DNA of 64,000 nucleotides from Subdoligranulum sp. (GTDB lineage: Bacteria; Bacillota; Clostridia; Oscillospirales; Ruminococcaceae). Below, piece by piece: positions 59,300 to 64,000 of the stretch. Both the position numbers and the translations under genes were made by a program. Below the pieces are notes generated by a model. That model did no database searches. It saw only the letters and a list, made by a program, of their open reading frames with translations, and had not been told where the DNA came from. Location of the stretch: NCBI GenBank assembly GCA_004555405.1, contig SFIE01000013.1, forward strand, positions 1 through 64,000, written 5' to 3'. Numbering within the stretch: the stretch's first letter is position 1; the number at the start of each line of letters is the position of its first letter.

Positions 59300-59962
59300 A
59301 TGATGTATTGTAACCAGTGCGGTGCGCCGCTGCCCCAGCCCACCGGCCATTGCCCGGCTTGCGGCGCGCCCACACCTTATGCCGCAGCGCCCGTGCAAAG
59401 CAGCGCTGCGCCCGGTGCCGGGCAGGATGCTGCACAAAACGAGCCTGAGAGCGCCTGTGGGCATACTTCGGGTGACGAAGCCCCCTTTACCATGCCGGAC
59501 GAAGAGCCGTGCCCCGGCGGCCCGCGCTACCGCAAAATACCGGTTTCGCACCAAAGCGGCGAAAAGCTTTCTGCCGTGCAGTATATGCTCACCTTTCTGT
59601 TGTTTTCTGTGCCGGTGGTGGGGCTTGTGGCCATGCTGCTTTATGCCTTTTCCGATCAGGGCAATCCCCGGCGCGAGCTGGCACGCGGATTTTTGCTGTT
59701 CCGCCTGATTTTGGCTTCCATTGTGTTTGCGCTGGTGTTTGTGGGCATTTTCCTTTTGTGGAAGCTGTATCCTGTAGAATATTACACGGATTCCCGCACC
59801 TATATGCCGAATCCCTATTCCGGCGACCATTATTACAGCGAGCCGTATGACGATCTTTTGCCGTGGGATGACTGGGAAGATTATTTTGGCGAGGATTTCT
59901 TTGAAAACTTCGGCTCGGCCGACGGGGGCAGCATGCCCGAGCCGCCGCACCACAGTATCTAA
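59300..59962 (+). CDS. Zinc-ribbon membrane protein
   Basis: A 220-residue protein. N-terminal zinc ribbon YCNQCGAPLPQPTGHCPACGAPTP, an acidic Pro-rich linker, two membrane segments (about residues 94-115 and 132-155), and a C-terminal acidic, Tyr/Asp-rich tail (DDLLPWDDWEDYFGEDFFENF). Function unknown. Its TAA stop is the target-site duplication of the adjacent MITE, so the original C-terminus may have been different. Confidence 0.8.
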   Translation: MMYCNQCGAPLPQPTGHCPACGAPTPYAAAPVQSSAAPGAGQDAAQNEPESACGHTSGDEAPFTMPDEEPCPGGPRYRKIPVSHQSGEKLSAVQYMLTFLLFSVPVVGLVAMLLYAFSDQGNPRRELARGFLLFRLILASIVFALVFVGIFLLWKLYPVEYYTDSRTYMPNPYSGDHYYSEPYDDLLPWDDWEDYFGEDFFENFGSADGGSMPEPPHHSI

Positions 59963-60138
59963 GGCAATCCCGCACAATTCCCGCCTGACAGCTTAAGCAC
60001 CGCTCCGGTGGCTGCGGCACGGCATCTGCGTTGCCAAAATGCTCGATAAGACACAAAGTATTATCTGCGCTTTTGGCTTAGCAGCTGCCGCACCTCGCTC
60101 GCCGTATCGGCACTTAGAATTATGCGGTATTGCCCTAA
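59960..60138. mobile_element. MITE-like element copy 2 (173 bp, TAA duplication)
   Basis: Inverted relative of 39081-39180 with the same ends (GGCAATCCCGCACAATTC and GGGCAATACCGCATAATTC, complement) and TAA on both sides (59960-59962, 60136-60138). It is 73 bp longer in the middle. The left TAA is the stop codon of the zinc-ribbon gene. Confidence 0.85.
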
Positions 60139-60150
60139 ATATCACGCAAA

Positions 60151-60184
60151 CAGGGCCTGAACAGCCAAAGCTGTTCAGGCCCTG
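60151..60184. terminator. Bidirectional terminator
   Basis: CAGGGCCTGAACAG (60151-60164) and CTGTTCAGGCCCTG (60171-60184), 14-bp stem, with TTTG on both sides. Separates the zinc-ribbon gene from the converging MBOAT operon. Confidence 0.82.
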
Positions 60185-60196
60185 TTTGATATCTTA

Positions 60197-61708
60197 TCAG
60201 AATCTGGCATACAGGAATGTTCCGCTGCCGGTGCTCAAAAAAATGCCCAGCATCACCATGCTCCACATGGCCAGCTGATAGCACAGCACCTTGGGCAAAA
60301 GGGGCAGTTTTTGCAGCTGGTCGCGCAGCGAAAGCCCTTTTTCGTGGGCAAGATCGACCATGAATACGAGCAAAACACCGTAAAAGAGCATCAAAAGCCC
60401 CATGCGGTTCACCCCCATGGCCGTAAAAGAGCCAAGGTTCACATCGCTCAGGGCAAAGCCTGTGAGCATTCGATGCCAAAAGGTCAGCGCCGATGCAAAG
60501 CTGTCGGTGTGAAAATCAACAGCCGCAAAAAACATCAAGGCAGTACACCAAACCGCCCCGCAGATGCGTTTGGCGGCAGATTCCCCGCCCGCTGACCGGG
60601 CAGGCTTTGCCAGATTTTTTTCCAGCAGCAAAAACAGGAACCAATAGACCCCCCAGAACAAAAAGTTCAGGGTAGCGCCATGCCAAAGGCCCGTTACCAG
60701 CCACACGGCCAGCATATTTCCTGCCTGCCGCACACGGCCTTTGCGGTTGCCGCCCAGCGGAATGTACACATACTCTTTCAGCCATGCACCAAGCGAAATG
60801 TGCCACCGATTCCAAAACTCGCTGACATTGCGGGAAAAATAGGGCTGGCGAAAGTTTTCCGGCAGCGCAAGGCCCAGCATTTCTCCTGCGCCCAGCATCA
60901 TGTGGCTGTAGCCGCAGAAATCCGTATAAAACTGAATCCCAAAGCAGCACATGGCAAATGCCAGCTGTGCGCCGGTGCAGCGCGCCGGGTCCCGAAAGGC
61001 GTAGTCCGCGATCACAGCGGCGCGGTCCGCCACTGCCAGCTTTACAAAATAGCCCCAGGCCATGCGCTGCGCACCGCGCAGCATGCGCGCTGTGCTGAAG
61101 GCCCCGCTTTGGTCGATCTGCGGCATCAGGCTGCCATAGCGCGTAAACGGCCCCTGCACGATGCTCAAAAAGAAGCTGGCAAAGCAGATCACACGCAGCG
61201 GGTTTTGCTCAGGCGGGATCTTCTGGCGGTAAACATCCACCACATAGCTGATCAGCAGCAGGCTGTAGTAGCTGATGCCCAGGGGCAGCAGCAGATTTTC
61301 GGCTCGCCAGAGATGCAGCCCTGCTGCCCGGTTGAGCGCTGCCGCCAGATCGGCATAATATTTCACCAGAAACAGAATGCCGAGGCTGACAAAGATCGAC
61401 AGTGCCGCCCAGCGCTTTTGCTGTTTTTCATAGCGCTGCTGCGCTGAGCTGCCCGCGGGTGCCGCCTGATGGTTTTCGGCGCGGATACCGTCCGCCGCGA
61501 GTGCCTGCAAACGCCCGATCCGCAGCGCGCTGTACCATGCCGTGAGCGCCGCCGCAGCCATTGCCAGAAGGCCGGTTTTGTCCATGCTGAGGTAAAACCA
61601 GACATTCGCCGCCAGGATCACCCACCAGCGCTTTGCAGGCGGGGCGGCATAATACAGCGCCAGAACCAGCGCAAGCCATATCAAAAATGTTACTGTTGTA
61701 AAACTCAT
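60197..61708 (-). CDS. MBOAT-family O-acyltransferase (AlgI-like) 2
   Basis: A 503-residue polytopic acyltransferase. FWNRWHISLGAWLKEYVYIPLGG and VTGLWHGATLNFLFWGVYWF are the MBOAT signatures, closer to the DltB/AlgI consensus (YIPLGGNRKG) than the first MBOAT here. It is followed by no other gene on its strand and preceded by FkbH-like and SGNH genes, a second O-acylation module. Confidence 0.92.
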   Translation of the reverse strand: MSFTTVTFLIWLALVLALYYAAPPAKRWWVILAANVWFYLSMDKTGLLAMAAAALTAWYSALRIGRLQALAADGIRAENHQAAPAGSSAQQRYEKQQKRWAALSIFVSLGILFLVKYYADLAAALNRAAGLHLWRAENLLLPLGISYYSLLLISYVVDVYRQKIPPEQNPLRVICFASFFLSIVQGPFTRYGSLMPQIDQSGAFSTARMLRGAQRMAWGYFVKLAVADRAAVIADYAFRDPARCTGAQLAFAMCCFGIQFYTDFCGYSHMMLGAGEMLGLALPENFRQPYFSRNVSEFWNRWHISLGAWLKEYVYIPLGGNRKGRVRQAGNMLAVWLVTGLWHGATLNFLFWGVYWFLFLLLEKNLAKPARSAGGESAAKRICGAVWCTALMFFAAVDFHTDSFASALTFWHRMLTGFALSDVNLGSFTAMGVNRMGLLMLFYGVLLVFMVDLAHEKGLSLRDQLQKLPLLPKVLCYQLAMWSMVMLGIFLSTGSGTFLYARF

Positions 61709-61714
61709 ACTCTA

Positions 61715-63493
61715 TTATCGGGTAATGGTCATGTGGGGGTGCTTGGGCTGATACTCGCTCACTTCACAGCGCCACACGCTGCTGCCATCCTCGGCCAGCG
61801 AAACGCGGGTAAAGCCCATGCGCTCGTAGAAATCACGCACCATGCCGTTTTTGGCGGTGGGGTAATAGTAGCCGATCAAAGCAGTCAGGCCACGGGCTTT
61901 GGCATCGGAAACCAGGCAGTCCAGCATGGCATCCTCCATGCCGCGCTTGAGCACACGGCAGCTCATCAGCCACAGTCGCAGGTGCAGCTCGGTTTGCTGC
62001 TGTTCACCGGCCACCACGCTTACCAGGCCGTTGTCGCCGAATTTATCGGCCAGCTTGCCATACAGGCACAGCCAGCCCGGGTTTTCCTGCATATTCTGGA
62101 TATCGGCTTCCGAGCAGCGGCGGGTGGTGAGATTGAACTGATTGCTCTTGTTGGTCAGCTGAGAAATGCGGGGATAGTAGATGGGCTCAAAGGGCCGCAC
62201 GGTGGCCTGCATTTCCAAGCTGTCAAGATATTCGCCGTAGTCCGCAAAGCTGGCCATCTGCACGGCGCGCTGGGCGTTGGCCTTATACATTTCGTTGCGG
62301 GCAAGATCGTCTTTGGAAAGCGTGGTCACCTCAAAATATCCGCCGTGATCCAGTGTGCGGATATACTGTTCGGCGCGCTCCATCACCGGCACCGAAACGC
62401 CGGGCACATTGGCCTCTACGATCGCGCGCTCGGCGGGGTTATCGTCCACAAACACAAAGCTGTCGGCACCAAGGCTCAGCTCGGCGGCAGTTTCAATCAG
62501 ATTGCGGTCTTTATTTTCCCAGTTGGCCTTGATGGCCACAAAATCCTCGGGCTTCAGCGGGCCGTCGGGGTGTTTCAGGCCCGCCATGGCGTTTTCCATC
62601 TCATTTTTGCTGTTCACGGTCAGCAGCACACCGATCTGCTTGTGGGCTTTCAGATAGTTCTGGAATTCCTCATACACCTGCCCCAGGCTCACCTCGGGGC
62701 CAATGGCAATCCCCTCTACGCCGTCATCGCCCACAACACCGCCCCAAAGCGTGTTGTCCAAATCCAGCGAGAAGGCCTTTTTGTTGCGGCCGTACAGCGA
62801 TTTGATAATATCCGCCAGGCTTTTTGCCAGATACGGAATGGCATCCAGACACAGCGCATATTTGTACATATGCCAGTAAAAACCATCCTGCCACTGGGCA
62901 TAGCCGTAGTCACTGGCCAGATAATCCAGATCGTTTACATAAAAATTCTCGTGGTTTTGCGCATACTCATACAGCTTTTGGTTCAAGCGGCTGATAAAGT
63001 TGGTGCGGCCGCGATAGTCGCTGATATCCTTGTTGCCCAGCAGGCGGTAGTTGGGGCGCTCAAAGTTGTTTTGAATAATGGGGCAGCGGAACTTTTCGCT
63101 CAGCTTTTCCCACATCACCTCAAAATGCTGATACTGGGCCTGCAGCATTTCCTCCACTTCCTGCTTTGTGCTGGCCGTGGTGGGAAACTCGGTGATATTG
63201 CGAAAGCCCGTGTGGATATAGATCACATCGGGGGCAAATGCGTCCAGCTCTTCGCTGCCGAACATGGCATCCTGCCAATACTGGTTATATTCCGACTGAT
63301 AAAACTCGGCTTCGATGCCGTAGTTCAGCAAAAACATTTCCAGCTGGTCCACCACTTCGTTGGTGGTAGAGCCGCCCAGCACGGCAATTTTTTTGTGCAG
63401 GTTGGCCGTGCCCTGTGCGCGCAGCTCGCGCTTGATCGCGCGTTTTTTGCGCAGCAGGTAGCCGGTGTCCAGCGGGTATTCAAAGCATTTCAC
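61715..63493 (-). CDS. FkbH-like HAD protein with C-terminal acetyltransferase-like domain
   Basis: A 592-residue protein. N-terminal SGNH-like half (VLGGSTTNEVVDQLEMFLL), HAD-IIIC/FkbH core (FSLDLDNTLWGGVVGDDGVEG, FVFVDDNPAERAIVEANVP) and a GNAT-like C-terminus (ENPGWLCLYGKLADKFGDNG and FYERMGFTRV). FkbH-type proteins load glyceryl or acyl groups from phosphorylated donors. A GTG start at 63493 follows GGAGGAG. 6 nt upstream of the MBOAT gene, so probably a donor for it. Confidence 0.88.
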   Translation of the reverse strand: MKCFEYPLDTGYLLRKKRAIKRELRAQGTANLHKKIAVLGGSTTNEVVDQLEMFLLNYGIEAEFYQSEYNQYWQDAMFGSEELDAFAPDVIYIHTGFRNITEFPTTASTKQEVEEMLQAQYQHFEVMWEKLSEKFRCPIIQNNFERPNYRLLGNKDISDYRGRTNFISRLNQKLYEYAQNHENFYVNDLDYLASDYGYAQWQDGFYWHMYKYALCLDAIPYLAKSLADIIKSLYGRNKKAFSLDLDNTLWGGVVGDDGVEGIAIGPEVSLGQVYEEFQNYLKAHKQIGVLLTVNSKNEMENAMAGLKHPDGPLKPEDFVAIKANWENKDRNLIETAAELSLGADSFVFVDDNPAERAIVEANVPGVSVPVMERAEQYIRTLDHGGYFEVTTLSKDDLARNEMYKANAQRAVQMASFADYGEYLDSLEMQATVRPFEPIYYPRISQLTNKSNQFNLTTRRCSEADIQNMQENPGWLCLYGKLADKFGDNGLVSVVAGEQQQTELHLRLWLMSCRVLKRGMEDAMLDCLVSDAKARGLTALIGYYYPTAKNGMVRDFYERMGFTRVSLAEDGSSVWRCEVSEYQPKHPHMTITR

Positions 63494-63510
63494 AAAAAGC
63501 TCCTCCTTTT

Positions 63511-64000
63511 TTATCCTGCGGTATGGTCGGGCGTATGCTGCAATTTTTGCGCATACTGCGGCCAGAAAAATTCATTTTTATCAAAATTCGGCTCATGGCT
63601 GGCCTGCATTACACGCAAAAGCTCGGCCGTAAACACCTCGGCTCCCGTGCCGTTCAGATGGTGGGCATCCATGTAGTTTTCATACCCCAGCTCCGAAAGA
63701 TCACGGCTCAGGCAAAAATCCCAGTAATCAAAGCCAAGGCTTTCGCCCAGCGCCGTCATATAATCCACATAGCTCTGGTAATTGGGCAGCTGGCTGGTGT
63801 AGGCATCCGGCAAAGGGGCCGTGAACAGCACCAGCTCAATGCCGTTTTCCCGGCAGAAATCCGCAATTTTGACAATGTATTCCAGCGAGAAATCCGAAAT
63901 GGGCTTTTGCGCATTGATCTGTGCAATGGGGGTAAAATCCGTTTCCGGGCCGGTGGTGGGCAGGCAGTATACAAACCCATCGCCCCGATACGCTTCATCG
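63511..64000 (-). CDS. SGNH/DltD-like protein, partial at window edge
   Basis: The C-terminal 162 residues of a protein that starts right of the window. Frame from 64000 reads DEAYRGDGFVYCLPTTGPE, then ELVLFTAPLPDAY and NYMDAHHLNGTGAEVFTAELL, where DAHHLN is the Asp-x-x-His of SGNH/DltD-like proteins. It is the first gene of the FkbH-MBOAT module in this window. Confidence 0.82.
   Translation of the reverse strand, partial: DEAYRGDGFVYCLPTTGPETDFTPIAQINAQKPISDFSLEYIVKIADFCRENGIELVLFTAPLPDAYTSQLPNYQSYVDYMTALGESLGFDYWDFCLSRDLSELGYENYMDAHHLNGTGAEVFTAELLRVMQASHEPNFDKNEFFWPQYAQKLQHTPDHTAG

Overview
The window has two parts. Positions 1 to about 26,281 are the right-hand part of a tailed-phage prophage. 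From there to 64,000 it is host chromosome of a moderately GC-rich Gram-positive Clostridia. The strong purine-rich ribosome binding sites, the lipobox protein, the OmpR-type two-component operon and a legionaminic-acid-type surface sugar cluster fit an Oscillospiraceae (Faecalibacterium/Subdoligranulum-like) gut bacterium. That taxonomic call is inference.

Prophage. The right end is a tRNA 3' fragment (26,257-26,281, probably tRNA-Leu) next to a tyrosine integrase. Left of it lie a LexA-like repressor, a divergent promoter region with palindromic operators, and two small Cro-like regulators. A long leftward early module follows: a DUF2800 PD-(D/E)XK protein, a DUF2815 ssDNA-binding protein, a family A DNA polymerase, a RAMP-like protein, a Lar-like zinc ribbon, a lytic transglycosylase, a VirE primase-helicase, a VRR-NUC nuclease, an SNF2 helicase and a sigma-like HTH protein. 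Then comes an accessory block at 8.9-12.4 kb: DUF4417, two different ADP-ribosyltransferase-like proteins that share the N-terminus MGRGRL, a macrodomain, and two small proteins with lysine-rich tails. It leads into ParB-methyltransferase, TerS, TerL, portal and minor capsid protein. The capsid gene is followed in frame, after one amber codon, by a DUF6883-like putative toxin domain and then a DUF4926-like putative immunity gene. At the far left, a rightward cassette carries an amidoligase and a gamma-glutamylcyclotransferase. The remaining head and tail genes must lie left of position 1.

Non-coding DNA in the prophage is unusual. (i) A 455-bp tract at 18.51-18.97 kb has GGAA motifs spaced 26 nt apart, with 5-nt register steps (21/31), so all spacings are multiples of half a helical turn. 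(ii) An iteron plus AT-rich block at 14.5-14.7 kb has a second, inverted copy at position 1-70, with an identical 34-bp core and identical spacing. (iii) Four copies of a TGTCAC box each have a TANNNT hexamer exactly 21 nt downstream; three of them precede accessory or late genes.

Host. 26.7-31.0 kb is a response regulator / lipoprotein / histidine kinase / anchored-protein operon (minus). 31.2-33.9 kb is a MoxR ATPase plus VWA protein pair (plus). 34.0-50.8 kb is a leftward surface-glycan operon: LegB, DUF2142, two tandem copies of a GT-C-like/partner gene pair, LegC, PtmE-like, LegI, LegG, two Gfo/Idh oxidoreductases, LegF and a D-glutamate-cyclase-like gene. LegB has an internal deletion and frameshift. 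51.1-57.2 kb is a rightward export and decoration operon (MBOAT, SGNH, GT-B-like, acyltransferase 3, flippase). It is followed by HflX, an Lrp/AsnC regulator and a zinc-ribbon membrane protein. A second MBOAT/FkbH/SGNH module runs leftward to the right edge. Two copies of a small inverted-repeat element with 3-bp TTA/TAA duplications lie at 39.1 and 60.0 kb.
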